Source of the DNA: Euglena gracilis
Lineage: Eukaryota > Euglenida > Euglenophyceae > Euglenales
DNA: 64,000 bases
Direction: 5' to 3'
Assembly (NCBI GenBank): GCA_039621445.1
Contig: CP154957.1
Location: 35,470,227-35,534,226, forward strand
The translations under genes and the position numbers were made by a program. The first letter of the stretch is position 1; the number at the start of each line of letters is the position of its first letter. The notes under the pieces were generated by a model, which worked only from the letters and a program-made list of their open reading frames with translations, was not told the origin of the DNA and searched no databases. Below are positions 42,738-53,637 of the stretch, one piece after another.

Positions 42738-43652
42738 TATAAGTAGGGGGGTCAGCATGCGTTCAGTTGGATTGCAAAGGGGCCAAACTTGGGGGTTGAG
42801 CACTCGCAATTGGCTTCAGCTGTTGTCGAGGCCCTGGAGGATCTCCAGGATTATAATATGGAGAAACAATCTGCTGCCACAATTGCCCAAATATGGCTCC
42901 GGTGCAGAATGGAATGTGTCTTTTGACCTTTTCCAGAAACAGGAAATTCACGGAAAATCACGGAAATTCACGGAAAATCACGGAAAATCACGGATACATT
43001 TTGGCCTCGGCCAGCACGGACGTGTGAGGATCCCTGCTCCAAATAATACCCCCCCCCCCTTGGGCCGGGACTTTGGGCGAAAAATAATACCCCGGGGGAG
43101 TATTATTTGGGGGGGGGTTACCCCACACATGAAAAAATTTTTTTGTATCATCTTTGACTTAATCGACCTTTGGCTTCGTCCGCCCGGTGCAAAAAAGGGC
43201 AAAAATGGGTCAAAAAATGGGCGAAAATGGGTCGGAAAAGAGCCAGTGCAAATTTGGGTTAAAAAAAAATCGATTTTTTTGCATAATTGGCAGTTTTTTT
43301 GGCCATTTTTGTAGTTTTGATTTCTTTGGTACCTGGTTGGACCCCAGGTCGGGCCCAGCTCCAGCCCGGGACCCTACGGGGGGGGTCAGCCAGCAGGCTT
43401 TTTCCAGCCAGCCCAAAGTCTCCAGCCTCTGAGCTGGACCCCCTGGGGTCCTTCAGCAATGCCCTGATGCATTCGATGCCTGATGGGCTGCCGGGACAGC
43501 TTCTTGGAAGAATCCCCCCCTTTGGCTTCTCGTTTAGTTTGAAGTTTGAATGTACTGTTGCTTGTCGGTGGTACGGGGCTTGGGATTGAAGGAGGCCGCT
43601 GAGGAGGGCTGACAGCAAGCGAGGGTGGACAGAGGAAGCACAGGGCCCACGG

Positions 43653-43843
43653 AGCTTGCTTTGCTGGAAGAGCGGCGGGCGCTGGTGTCGCAGTGTGCAG
43701 TGTGCCGCGGCATCGAGACGTACGCCGGGCTGCTGCTGGTCAAAGTGCGCCGGCAGAAGCTGGCACTGGTGCAGCAGCGAGGGGAGCAGCGTGGCACTCG
43801 GCGGCACGAGGCTGGGATGGAATTCTTCGTTCCAGATTGTTGA
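43653..43843 (+). CDS. Exon candidate, coiled coil
   Basis: After GGGCCCACGGAG it reads LALLEERRALVSQCAVCRGI, ETYAGLLLVKVRRQKLALVQ and QRGEQRGTRRHEAGMEFF to a TGA at 43,841-43,843. A donor CTG|GTGCAG is an alternative end. AATAAAG at 44,022 could belong to a transcript end. Confidence 0.45.
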
Positions 43844-44339
43844 GATGCGGACCGTGCAGTGTGAGTGTGAGTGTGTGGGAGATGGAGTTAGTGGCCTACT
43901 TAAAATGTTTTTTTTGGTCCCGTTACCCCAAACAACACAAATGACCAAACCTGAAATGTGCACAGTCCCAGAATCAAGGTCTATGTGTTCCTGTATGGAA
44001 CTCAGTCTGCATACCCTCCCCAATAAAGAAATGTCTTCAGGATCCCATTGTTGTCTGGATGGGCTCTAAAATGCATCGGGGCAGAACCTTTGCCAAAGCT
44101 GAGCGATGCAAAGAGGTGGGAAACCATTCTCTGCCTCTAAAAACATGGCCAATCACCTGGTTTGATTGCGCCTCAAACTCAAACGGGCAACATGTTTGAA
44201 ATAGTTATGCACCAGGTCCACAACACGGTCTGCAGGGGAGAGGGTTAAAGCTATCCTACAAATGGATAAAGCCCTAAATGGTTCTTGCCATAATCTACCT
44301 ACCAATGGCAAAGTTTTTGTTCTTGACTGCTGGTGCCTG

Positions 44340-44430
44340 AGTGTCTGTGTGTGTGTGTGTGTGTGCCTGAGTGGGAGAGTGAGTGAGTGAGTGACTATGT
44401 GAGCACGTACGTGTGTGTGTGTGTGTGAAT
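44340..44430. repeat. TG microsatellite
   Basis: Two runs of TG repeats (about 44,345-44,365 and 44,405-44,430) with a GAGTGAGTGAG stretch between. Confidence 0.8.
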
Positions 44431-44496
44431 ATGTGTGGTGCGTGTGTTGCCCAGCCCTCTGGTTCTCAGCCACATGAGTGCTGCAGAGCCCAGTGC

Positions 44497-44735
44497 ACGT
44501 TGGCGGCGACCAGGTGGCAGCCCTGCTGGCGGCCATCGGGGCCCTGGAGGCCGCTCACCCCCAGCAGGCCCTGTGGCTTCGGCAGCAGGTGAAGGAGGCG
44601 GAGGCGGAGGCCGAGGCGGAGGAACAGCAGGCTGCGGCCGCTGGCGAGCCACCGGACCCGCCATCGCCCCGTTCCCCGGCAGCAGTCCGTACCCCGGCGA
44701 GAGATCGGCCGGCTTCTCCCGGCGCCCCTCTTTGT
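44497..44735 (+). CDS. Exon candidate, Ala/Glu coiled coil
   Basis: Reads GGDQVAALLAAIGALEAAHP, QQALWLRQQVKEAEAEAEAE then a Pro-rich tail PPDPPSPRSPAAVRTPARDR. Last of the coiled-coil exons before the module-bearing part. Confidence 0.5.
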
Positions 44736-44994
44736 GGTCCCCACAGGCATCTCTGCCGGGGGGGGGGGGGCTTTGCATGCGAGGGCGAAGGGGCCCAGGA
44801 AGTGTGGCTCTTTTAAAGTTTGCCCGCCGTCGGAGTCCGGGCCGACACTGCCGCTGGGCGGCCAGGGGGGCCCCGCCTTCGCCAGCCCACGCCGCCCCGC
44901 CCCGGCTGGGCCACGGCAAGGCCCGCAAGGTCCGCGCCGCCCCCAGGCCGCCCCCCCCCCCCGCCCAACTCAGAAAGCCCCCCTCCTTCAAGGA

Positions 44995-45240
44995 TGGAAA
45001 TTGTATATCGGGCCTTATCGGGTTTATCGAAAATCTTGAATTTATCGGGTCCCAAAAAAATATCGTGAAATATCGGCTTTTGGGGGGGGGGGGCGAACTT
45101 TTTTGTTGTTTGCTGGGCAATTTTGGGATTCCCCAAATCACAAAAATGAGGATATAGGCACAGTATGATCATATCGGCTTTTTCGACTTTTATCGAGGAC
45201 ATCGGGGTGTCAATCTATCCAAATTTATCGGGACCCCCCC
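44995..45240. repeat. TTTATCGGG array
   Basis: Units of TTATCGGG/TTTATCG and AATATCG recur at both ends of this stretch (45,003-45,075 and 45,170-45,232), like the subterminal arrays of the hAT elements, with C/G runs near 45,080 and 45,232. Probably a short non-autonomous element. Confidence 0.4.
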
Positions 45241-46429
45241 ATCACCAATATCAATATCCATCCTTGCCCCTCCCCCCCCCCCACAACGGGCAGTCATCCG
45301 ACGTCGGGGAGGGCCAGGCCAGACCAGCGGCGGCCTGCCAGTGACGGTGTCCCTCGGGCTGCGGGGGGTGCCGGTGCTGACCCCGCGGCCCTGGGCCCGG
45401 GCCCAGGGGCCCCGCACTGGCCTCCCCGCGGCTGGTGCCGAATTGGGTCCCTCGCCACCGTGAGCCTGTTCGATCCACCGCCTGTACATTCGCATGCACG
45501 TTGTGAACCACTTTGTGGTGATTGTTATCACCTGTTCCCTCCCTCCATCCTATTGCATCCCACCACTATGAGCACTTTTCTCGCTTTCTTCCTTTTGATT
45601 TTTGGAACTTTCTGATTTTCGTATCTGAGTCTGCAGATTTCCTTTGTCCCCCCCCAGCTTTGGATTTGTGCGCCTTTTCCTGTTTCTGTACTTTTCTACA
45701 TCTGTGTGTATATGCATGAGTCGGCAGCTGCATCTCATCTCCCTTTGCATTGCCGTGGATGTGCTTGCTCTTCCCAGAACAAGGAGGAATGGAATAGAGT
45801 GGAACAGAAAAGGTGAGGCGGTTTGCCATGTCATCCCCTCTTGCTTGCATTCTTTTACATGCAGGCTATGCTGTGCTTCATTCGATGTGACACCCGATAC
45901 AAATGCATCAAATCAACCAGACAAATGGTTTGTGATAAACCAATATTTGACCAATAAACCAATACTCAAATGATCAACCAATAAACCAATATTTGGCTTA
46001 CAAGGCAATGACGTCAAATGGACCTCCTCCACGCACTCCTTGGAGATGAAGCGTAGTCACGATGCAAATCAGGGGAAGGACCAAAACTATCTGTAGTTCC
46101 CTCACCCTACCCAGTTCTCTAGCCGTGGCTCGCTCAAAAGGGTCCAGCTGACTGCAGGCTTTTTGGGGGGGCTTTGGCCATTGGCCAGTGACGGACTGTT
46201 TCAGCGGGGCGCAGTGCGCTTTCACCATGGGACGTTGTCAGGGTCCCCGCAGTGTTCCGTGACAGGAGCACGGGAACGCGTTTCTCTTTTGAACGCGTTT
46301 CGTCCTGGGCAATGTCAGATGGGAGTGGCATTCCTGTTTCGCTGCCAACACACCGATCCGGATTAATGCCTCTGTCTCCCCCCGCCTGCCCCCCCCCCCC
46401 CATCGCCGCCCAGCCCCGGCCCCTCCCCG

Positions 46430-46640
46430 ATGTGGCAGCCCCCGGAGGGCCCGCGGCGACCCCCGGTGCTGGCGCGGGCCGCGGCGTGCCTGCCCCTTTT
46501 CTGCGCGCTGGTGGCGGTGACGCTCCTTGCCTGCCTCTCCTCGCCGTCCCCCGCGGCTGCGCTGGACGTCCGGGCCCTGGGGCAGCGCCTCCCGGTGGCC
46601 GGTGGCCGCCTCGCCCCCGGGCCAGTGGCCAGGGACCAGG
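46430..46640 (+). CDS. Candidate first exon with hydrophobic leader
   Basis: ATG at 46,430. Reads MWQPPEGPRRPPVLARAAAC, then a ~17-residue hydrophobic core (LPLFCALVAVTLLACL) and SSPSPAAALDVRALGQ. Basic residues before the core and small residues (AAA) after it fit a signal peptide or membrane anchor. A donor CCG|GTGGCC is possible. If real, it may start the module gene downstream, placing that protein in the secretory or plastid route. No RNA support. Confidence 0.35.
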
Positions 46641-47099
46641 GTTGGGGTGGCTGGGGGAGTCCTATCGACCCCCCTCTGTGGTTGCACTGCGGGGGCGGAT
46701 ATGCGCTTATTTCGCTTGTTACGCATAATTAGTGTTTCTTTTGCATTTTTTTGGCCAAAAAGTGCTCATTATATTTTCCGCTCATTTGAAGATTGTTTTA
46801 ACATATTGGCCGATTTTGCAAGGACCCGTATCACATGTGAACGTTTTGGATTTTGGGATTTTTTTGTGGGCCATTTTTTCCCCTTCTGTGACATGTTCTT
46901 CTTCTGTGACGCTTGCCGTTGGTTGTTCAGCTTGACACTTGCATCCCACCAGTGCCCCAGGCAGGGCGTAGCTTAAGGAAATTCGACCCCAGCCTGGGGG
47001 TGGTCCAGCCAGCAGCCTTTTTCCAGCCAGCCCAAACTTTCCAGCCTCTAAACTGGACCCCCCCATGTTAATAATAAACTCCCCGGGGGGGGGGTCCAG

Positions 47100-47440
47100 A
47101 TCAAGCTCCTTAAGCTGGCCCCCGACACCCCCACCATGGCAGTGTGGCACAGCCAAGCCACCCCGCCCTGCCAGTGCGGTGGCCCTCCCCGCCCCCCTCC
47201 GCAACGCAGCGATCCCTGCGGCACAGACCCACCCCTTCCCAATCCCGCCCCCGGCTGCGCTGTCGGCCCCCGGCCAACCATTTTCCCACCTCCCCCGCAA
47301 CGCCCTCTGGCTGGCACCGCTGCTCCTTGCTGTCTGCGCCGTGGCCAGGCCTTTGCTTTCCCCGCAAATGGCCCTCTCCCCTCCGCTTTTGGGGGCATTT
47401 CCTAACAGGACTTGCCTTCAACCTTTGTAAACCCCGTGCC
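47100..47440 (+). other. Pro-rich open stretch, coding status unclear
   Basis: All three plus frames are long and Pro/Cys-rich; none has helical or domain character. It follows a GTCCAGCCAGCAG-family end (46,995-47,100). Possibly an exon, more likely GC-driven openness. Confidence 0.2.
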
Positions 47441-48600
47441 AAGACCCCTTTTTTTCCACCAAAAATGCAAATGCTCCCTCTCTTCTGGCAGCAGGGAGGC
47501 CTTGAATGGAAGGAACAAGTCTCACACATTCAACCCAAACTCTCACAAAAATGGGCAAAAATTTCGGAATTTCTCGGCGACAGGAGACTGGCAAAAGTTT
47601 CTGTGCCGGAAAAAGAATGGTGGGAATGAAGCGAGAACTCATGGCGTTTTCACAAGGACCCATACAATTGTCCAAAATTCCTCTGCCAGCGAAAGGGGCA
47701 TTTTTTGTGGACCCTTCTGGTTGCACACTAAGCCTTGACTTATAAACCCCCAACATTTATAACCCCTTTTCACCTGTTCGAGCCCTTTGGCTAAAGTGAC
47801 TTGATTTTTTTTGTAATACAAAGGGCAAAGGTCCCCAAAGGATCTCTCCGTAATGTTTTCGAGGGTCCACGTTGCATCCCCCAGAATTATAACTTTATTG
47901 TTTTTTTATTTGGTATTTTTATGTAAGGACATTGACACATTGGGTGTATGGGCGATGTTTCAAAGGTGCACATTTTAGCCCCGTATTTCTGCACCATTTT
48001 TTCTTCTGAGTGGGGACAGTTTATCCTCCCCTCCCATGGACGACTGAATCCCAAACACAAGATCCTCCATTTTTAAGACCCAGAACTCATGCCAGATCTC
48101 GATTTGGACCAATTTACAGTTGGAATGAGGTGCTAAAGGGAAGTCTTTCATTTTTGATAACCCTGAAATGATGATTTTTTTAGAAGAGTTCAGGTCAGTC
48201 AAAAAAAAGCTTATTAAGCACCCCCAAGACAAATGCCTCCCGCTGACCCAAAACTGAGCCCCCAACGTTGTTTCCCGGGGGGTTTGACCCCCTGTGTGCA
48301 CCGCGGCTGTTTGTTTGGTGTCTTTTATCCCCTCCTGGCCGTTTTTGTTTTGTGTTTGTGGAGGTGGCTCGAGGAGGCGGAGCTGGGTTGATCCAGTTGT
48401 GGCGTTGGCGTCTTCCAGTAGACCCTCCCAAACCTCCCAAATGGTCCACAGGCAATCACCGCTTGGGCAACGTTTCATCCATGGGCTCAATTTCTCAAGC
48501 AGGGCTTCCTGAAGGCGAATACGTTTTCTCCGGCCGTCCAACGCAGCCCAGCCGAGACTGAAGTCAGAAACCTCCCCGGACCCCCCCTCTCTCCCCTGGG
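47440..48600. other. Intergenic or intronic, nothing recognised
   Basis: AT-richer plain sequence with short frames on both strands; no repeats of the families seen elsewhere. Confidence 0.3.
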
Positions 48601-48761
48601 GGTTGTCAGCAAGAGCACCAGTCTGCCTGCAGCCCTCGCACTCCGCCCCCGCCCCCACCGCGGCGTTGTGTCGCCGGCATGGCACACCGTCGCCGCCGCG
48701 GGCAAAGGCACACCGCCGGCCACGGCAGCCCCACGGCCGGCGCCGGCGACCGGGCCGTGGC

Positions 48762-48880
48762 GGCGCGATGAGCGCGACGGCACGGAGGTGTCCGCCGCGT
48801 TTGTGGAGGAGGTCGAGCAGGCGGTGGCGCAGCGGATGAGGCACCTCAGCCGCCAGGCCCAGGCCCGCCCTGGGCGGCGG
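48762..48880 (+). CDS. Module 1, first-half exon
   Basis: Reads RDGTEVSAAFVEEVEQAVAQ then RMRHLSRQAQARPGRR, ending at CGG|GTCAGC (48,881), phase 0. VEEVEQAVAQRMRHLSR matches the helix that opens each module. The next exon starts in phase 0 at 49,036 after CAGCATCCCAG, defining a clean 155-nt GT-AG intron. Confidence 0.6.
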
Positions 48881-49035
48881 GTCAGCCCAGCCCTACCCCC
48901 CCCCCCCCCGCCACCCGGGGTTGATGGCCGAGGGGCGGGTGGACGGAGCCGAGGGTCTGGCCCTCCAGTGGGTGGGGCAGCTCATTTCTGCAGGGAGGGG
49001 ACAGCCCACCACCCCTTGCCCCCTCAGCATCCCAG

Positions 49036-49110
49036 GGTGTGCCTGGCTGGGAGAAGGCGAAGGCCGCCGCCATCCGTGTCGCCCTGCAGGAGATGGGTGT
49101 TGTCCTAAGT
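49036..49110 (+). CDS. Module 1, second-half exon
   Basis: Reads GVPGWEKAKAAAIRVALQEM then GVVLSDQRT. A..IRVALQEMGVVLSD corresponds to the AD.IR..L...GI.L.D of cysteinyl-tRNA synthetase tails. The donor is uncertain (CTAA|GTGACC at about 49,108). Confidence 0.6.
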
Positions 49111-49479
49111 GACCAGCGAACGGCCCACCACGCTCACTCTCTCATTCTGTTCTGATTTGGAACTGGTTTTGTTGCATGGATGAATACAGCCGACCTTTCC
49201 CTCTGCCCCTGCCTTCTGTCCCCACTGCCTGTCTCAACTCACCCCATCCACCTGGTACCTACCCCCATCCACCAGAAAATTGTCATTCTCTTATGCCCAA
49301 GAACTTGTCAGGTTCTCGCCTAGGAAACGCTCCCCGTTGTCTCATCGCCTGTCACCAAGCCCCCAGTCTCGGCCAACTGTCATGGTTAAAGCCATGGATT
49401 GGCTTCAACGGCCCTGCCTGGGAAACCGTCAAAGTGTCGGTCCACCTGTCATGATAGGAATTAGCCTTGTGCTTAGTCG

Positions 49480-49737
49480 GGTGCCTACCCCACGGGGGGG
49501 GGTGCTAGGGGCAGGCACCCTATAACACCCATCCGACCCCCCCGGAGGTAGGGTTTTTGGGGGTGCCTGCCCTTAGCAGGCCCCCCCTCCGACCCTCGCT
49601 CCAAAGGCGCCGGGGGCCCGGAAAAGGGCCATTTTCAATGAAAATTTTCTGGGTCCCCACGGACCCCCTCGGGGGGGGGGGGTGTGCCTGCTAGGGGCAG
49701 GCACGCTATAGCACCCACCCACCCCCCCCGTCGGTAA
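49480..49737. mobile_element. C/G-run element with GTGCCTGC..GCAGGCAC ends
   Basis: GGGGCAGGCACCCTATAACA, then CCCATCCGACC on the left and GGGGCAGGCACGCTATAGCA then CCCACCC on the right, with C/G runs. The inverted counterpart of the same end is at 377-437. It lies within an intron of the module gene. Confidence 0.5.
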
Positions 49738-49826
49738 ACACAAGCCTGATAGGAAGCGTATGGGGCCCTGGTGCAGCAGGAGGCAGGAGGCAGGTTTCCT
49801 GGTGAGGGGTAAGTGTGCCGCGCGAG

Positions 49827-50165
49827 GGGGTCATCGCCTCCGTGGTCCACGGGCTGGTGGGCCGGCACCGTCGGGTGTGGCACATCACGGGCATGTGGCG
49901 CGAGGCGGAGGGCGACGTGCCGGCCCCCGGCCCCGTGCGGGAGTACGCCCGGGCGGCGGTGGCGGAGCGGGAGGCGCACCGGCAGCGGCGGGACTTCGCG
50001 GCGGCGGACCGCGTCGCCGTGGAGCTGCTGCGGCGAGGCGTGGAGGTTGACGACCGGGCCAAGGCGTGGGCGTACCGCCCGTGGCGCCCGGCGCCGGAGG
50101 AGTCCGGGGAGGTGGTGCCCGCCACAGCCGCGAGTGTGGAGGCGCTGTTGATAGAGCGAGACGGC
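49827..50165 (+). CDS. Modules 2 and 3 (first half): long exon
   Basis: Starts after GTGCCGCGCGAG. First comes GLVGRHRRVWHITGMW, perhaps the tail of a previous module. Then a complete intronless module: YARAAVAEREAHRQRRDFAA, ADRVAVELLRRGVEVDDRAK, AWAYRPW. The exon ends with the start of the next module (ASVEALLIERDGQ). E-R-x-x-H...DF..AD........G-V-x-D-D....W is the signature used to find the other copies. GC about 78% by eye. Confidence 0.7.
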
Positions 50166-50473
50166 CAGGGTCGGCTGCGTGCCTGCTCGTGCTGGTCGTG
50201 TGCTTCACAAGCCATGGGGTCTTGAAGCTTGGGTGTGATGGTGTTATCGGAGAAGCAGCACCCCCATTTCACACCCGGCAAGAACGTTTTACAGCTCTCG
50301 GAGGCATTTCCAAAGATTTGCAGTCCAGTACCACTGGCGCCTCTGGAACAGGTTGGGAATGTGTGCGCCTCTTTCATTGGATTTATGTGCTGGTGTGTTG
50401 GCTGTGGTGCGTCATGTGACAGCTCTTCTGAAGGAGCCCGCCCTGGGGTCATTCACCGCTTGTGTCGGCGTTT

Positions 50474-50590
50474 CCAGGAGTCGGACGATGTGGAGGCCCA
50501 GCTGATGCGGCGGGGCATCCGCTTGGACCGCGATCGCCGTGTGTGGTTTGGCGCGCGCGGCTGGAGCCGGCTGCCCCATGACACCGCGGC
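50474..50590 (+). CDS. Module 3, second-half exon
   Basis: Reads RRFQESDDVEAQLMRRGIRL then DRDRRVWFGARGWSRLP. SDDVEAQLMRRGIRLDRDRRVW is a clear second half. The intron to the first half is about 0.3 kb; the acceptor may be TTTCCAG (50,478) or earlier. Confidence 0.65.
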
Positions 50591-51059
50591 AGACACTGGA
50601 GGCGGCCCAACTGGTACCGCCAACCTCAAGGAAAACGCTTCCAGGATTTGCTCTTTGAGGTTTCCGGCTTTTTTTTACCCCAAAAGAAACCGAGAGCGTG
50701 CTCCCAAACGGTCTGTCCATCCACTTTGTTAGAATTGCATCAACGTCCATGGCGGTTTGGTACTCACATCCGACGGTCAATGCTCATTGATGCTCATTGT
50801 GCACACAAGTAACCCAAACCAGAGTGATTATCTCGTCAAACAGAACAAGACACAGGTTGGCAATTCAAAAAGGAGCACCCCGCGATCTACATTGCAGCTG
50901 AAGCCCCCCTTTGGAATTTGCCATGCCTGAGAACGCCCAGAACTCACGATTGAAGTTGTCAGGATTCCGGTGACTGTGAACCTGTCAGGCGCCCCTTTCC
51001 TGTGAAGGGGGGGGGGTGGATGGATGCGGCGATGGCGGTACCGGTTTGGGCCACCTCCC

Positions 51060-51150
51060 TTCTGGCTCGCTGTTTGCCACGCGGCTGGCGGAGGAGGTGG
51101 TGGCACTGCTGGCTGAACGAGACCAGCACATGGCGGCCGGATCGTGGGGG
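51060..51150 (+). CDS. Module 4, first-half exon
   Basis: Reads LFATRLAEEVVALLAERDQH then MAAG. The EEVVALLAERDQH helix matches modules 8 and 9 closely. Splice sites not fixed; ATC|GTGGGG is a possible donor. Confidence 0.6.
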
Positions 51151-51751
51151 CCAGGCATTTCCTTGAGGGGTTGGCAGTGCCTCCGCCCTTGTGCAGCTGT
51201 TCCAACTTTGGTCAGTCCATATGCAGTTCAGTTCAGTTCGGTTCAATTCAGTTGAATTCAGAACAATTTCAACCGCAGCCAGTAAATGAACTCACCAATG
51301 GTGACCTTTTCCTTTCAAATTATTGCTTTCTAACCAACCAGAATTGAGTCCTATCAAGGCGGCCTCCGGCAAGCATTTTTCGAGTCATTAGCGAGTGGAA
51401 ACCCCCAATTTGCCTCTGAAACTCCGGCCTCCCCTCCCCACTGTGTAAAAGCACCAGCCTTGTCCAAGCGCCACCCCCTGATTCTGACTAATCTTTTTTT
51501 GATTTTTTTTGAAGCACTTTTGAGATATTTCTCGGAAATGTCGACATTGCGGAAACCTCTGAAGCTTAATTTTGTCGGACACTGTTCATTTCCCCCATCC
51601 AAATGCCTTTTGATATTTGGCACACAGCGCTGTATTTGTTTTTGTTTCTTTTCTGACGCCCCTTCCCCCTTGACACCCCCCTGGTTTTTATCCATATTTC
51701 CCGTTGCGCAGACAAGGGGGAGAGAGTAAGCAAATGCGTTGCGATAACAGA

Positions 51752-51850
51752 CAGAGGAGGTGGAGGAGACCCTGGAGGGGAAGGGCATCGTGTGGGACGA
51801 CACGGGGAAGATGTGGGCCGTGGGAGAGACATGGCGGCGGGATGCCAGCG
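51752..51850 (+). CDS. Module 4, second-half exon
   Basis: After GATAACAGACAG it reads TEEVEETLEGKGIVWDDTGK then MWAVGETW. GKGIVWDDTGKMW is an excellent match to the second half. About 0.6 kb of intron separates it from the first half. Confidence 0.65.
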
Positions 51851-52024
51851 ACCTCGAACAGTGGCGTCGACCATGCCTGTGACACATGTGGGTTTCAGGC
51901 CGGGATTTGGGCCTCTTTTTGGGTCCGACCCTTCACTCCCCAGAGCAGGGGTTTTTTTTAGTCGTGGACCCCCAGGGGGTGCCCCAGAGACTGGATACGT
52001 TGCCGAGGTTCGGGCTGCGGTTGG

Positions 52025-52147
52025 GCTGCGAACGCTGCTGCGGCCGTCGGCTCCGGCACGGAGGAGGACGCCGCGCTGGCGGACCAAGTGCAGCAGGCGC
52101 TGGAGGTGCGCGCCGCCCACCTGGCGCAGGACGGACTCAGGCGGCCC
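52025..52147 (+). CDS. Module 5, first-half exon
   Basis: Reads AAVGSGTEEDAALADQVQQA then LEVRAAHLAQDGLRRP, ending at CCCA|GTAGCT. The matching second half was not found before 57.8 kb. The 3.3-kb insertion and other elements lie in between, so it may be lost or I may have missed it. Confidence 0.55.
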
Positions 52148-52491
52148 AGTAGCTGGGTGCCGTCTGCCAGTGGTCTGGCTGGCGCTGGTGCCATGGGTGA
52201 TTGTTTTCTGGATACCACCTTGGAATGATTGGATTCAGGGGTTCATCAAAATATGCATGGGAAACCCTTTCAAATGCAAATGCACACCAGGGGGTCTGCA
52301 TAGGACACGTTCTTTTTTTTTAAAGTCAGGATTGCCCTTTGCAAATGTTTTTTTTCTGGGTGGATGAGCAATGTTCGAAGATTGCTCCAAATCAATTTCC
52401 CCTCACTTGACAATGCTTCACCAAGGCTCTTTACCCGCTTTTGGGCATGACCTGGCCCATGGAAATTTTTTCTAGATTCAAAAATGCACTA

Positions 52492-52785
52492 ACCCTCCCC
52501 CAAATATAAAGCCACCCGGCTTCATATTTGGGTGGGATTTCAAGACCCTCAGGGGGGGGCTTTACATTTTGGGGGGGCTTTATATTTGGGTGGCCTCTCA
52601 AACCTCAAACTTTTTTTGGGTGGCCTCTATGACCTTTGGCGGCCTTTGATAGTGGCCAAATACCAATTTTATGCCAAATCTTCGTTGTGGACCTCTTATT
52701 TTTCGCAAAAATGTGCAAATCTTATCGAAAATGGAGCATTTGTGGTGAAAAAATGTAACATCTGCACCCAAGTATGGAGAAAGTG
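52492..52785. mobile_element. Right-truncated copy of the ATATAAA variant
   Basis: TA then ACCCTCCCCCAAATATAAAG on the left; follows the 35.2-kb copy to GTGGTGAAAAAATGTAACAT and stops near 52,785, where a TTGACCAACGGG-type element (to about 52,910) begins. It preserves the empty site of the 121-bp element. Confidence 0.6.
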
Positions 52786-52956
52786 ACCCCCCTGGGCTGC
52801 TGGGCCCAACTTGACCCCCCCCCCCCAAAGTTGACCCCCCTTGTCTGTTGGGCCCAACTTGACCAACGGGTTATTGACCAACGGGTCAATAACACGGGGG
52901 GGGTAAAACGCAGTCAACTGAAGGAATGGGCTATTTTGCAAGTGGCCTGTTGTTGA

Positions 52957-53005
<49 letters not shown>

Positions 53006-53045
53006 GGATGGATGGATGGATGGATGGATGGATGGATGGATGGAA
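52957..53045. repeat. TGTC and GGAT tetranucleotide microsatellites
   Basis: About twelve TGTC units followed directly by about nine GGAT units. Confidence 0.95.
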
Positions 53046-53637
53046 TGGTTTTTCGGAGTTCTACCAAAATTTGGCCTAAATTCTGCCTAATTTGGTCCTA
53101 AATGGGGCCTAACCTATCTTCCTAAAAAGGGGCACCTGATGGGAATCCCAAACAACTCCAACTTTCCCCCTTGGTCGGACCCGAGTGCGCCATAGGTGCC
53201 CCCGGGTGCCTGAGGGCCCCCCTGTGGTTTCTTCATGCCCCCGGCCCGGGGTGGCCGTGTAAAACCTGCTGCTGTATACACTTAGACGGCCGGGAATGCA
53301 CTTTTCATTTTCAGTGGTTTTTTGCGCACCTGCGCATTCTTTTAGACCAAGTGTGTCGCCATCACTTGACGGGGCGGCCGACCCGTCAGGTGAAATCCCT
53401 GGTACCAAAATTGGTACCACTACCTTCGATCCCTGGGTTTTTTCCTGGGCAAACAGGCTTTTTCGTTTTGAAAATGACGGTTTAGCACCTCCGCCGACCG
53501 AGGGAAAACCCCCGTCTGCCGAAGTAGGTGCGACACAAAACGCTGTTTCACGAGGACAAACCCTCGTCAGGTGAAGGCGTTGTACCTGTGACTGTCCCCC
53601 CTGTTTTGTGGTGCCCAGTGAATGCGCAGGTGCGCAT

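Larger units (their letters stand above)
42012..43036 (+). mobile_element. hAT element nested in the ATAATACC copy (1,025 bp)
   Basis: Perfect 19-bp terminal repeats CAGGGATCCTCACACGTCC and complement. CTCCAAA duplicates at 42,005-42,011 and 43,037-43,043. Subterminal arrays of TCACGGAAATT on both sides (42,040-42,125 and 42,944-42,995). It carries a hAT-like gene and a nested 122-bp TA element. Confidence 0.85.
41704..43118. mobile_element. C-run element, ATAATACC family, copy 2, interrupted
   Basis: Left part 41,704-42,011 and right part 43,037-43,118 follow copy 1 (30,436-30,873) in order, including the GGGCCGAAGACCCGG hairpin and TCTGACAACAAAT..ACGAAAAAAAATC. The hAT element below splits it. 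TA remains at 43,119-43,120; the left flank has TC. Confidence 0.8.

Noticed and set aside
52957-53045. TGTC/GGAT tract as a biological signal
   Set aside because: Ordinary adjacent microsatellites; no link to neighbouring features visible.
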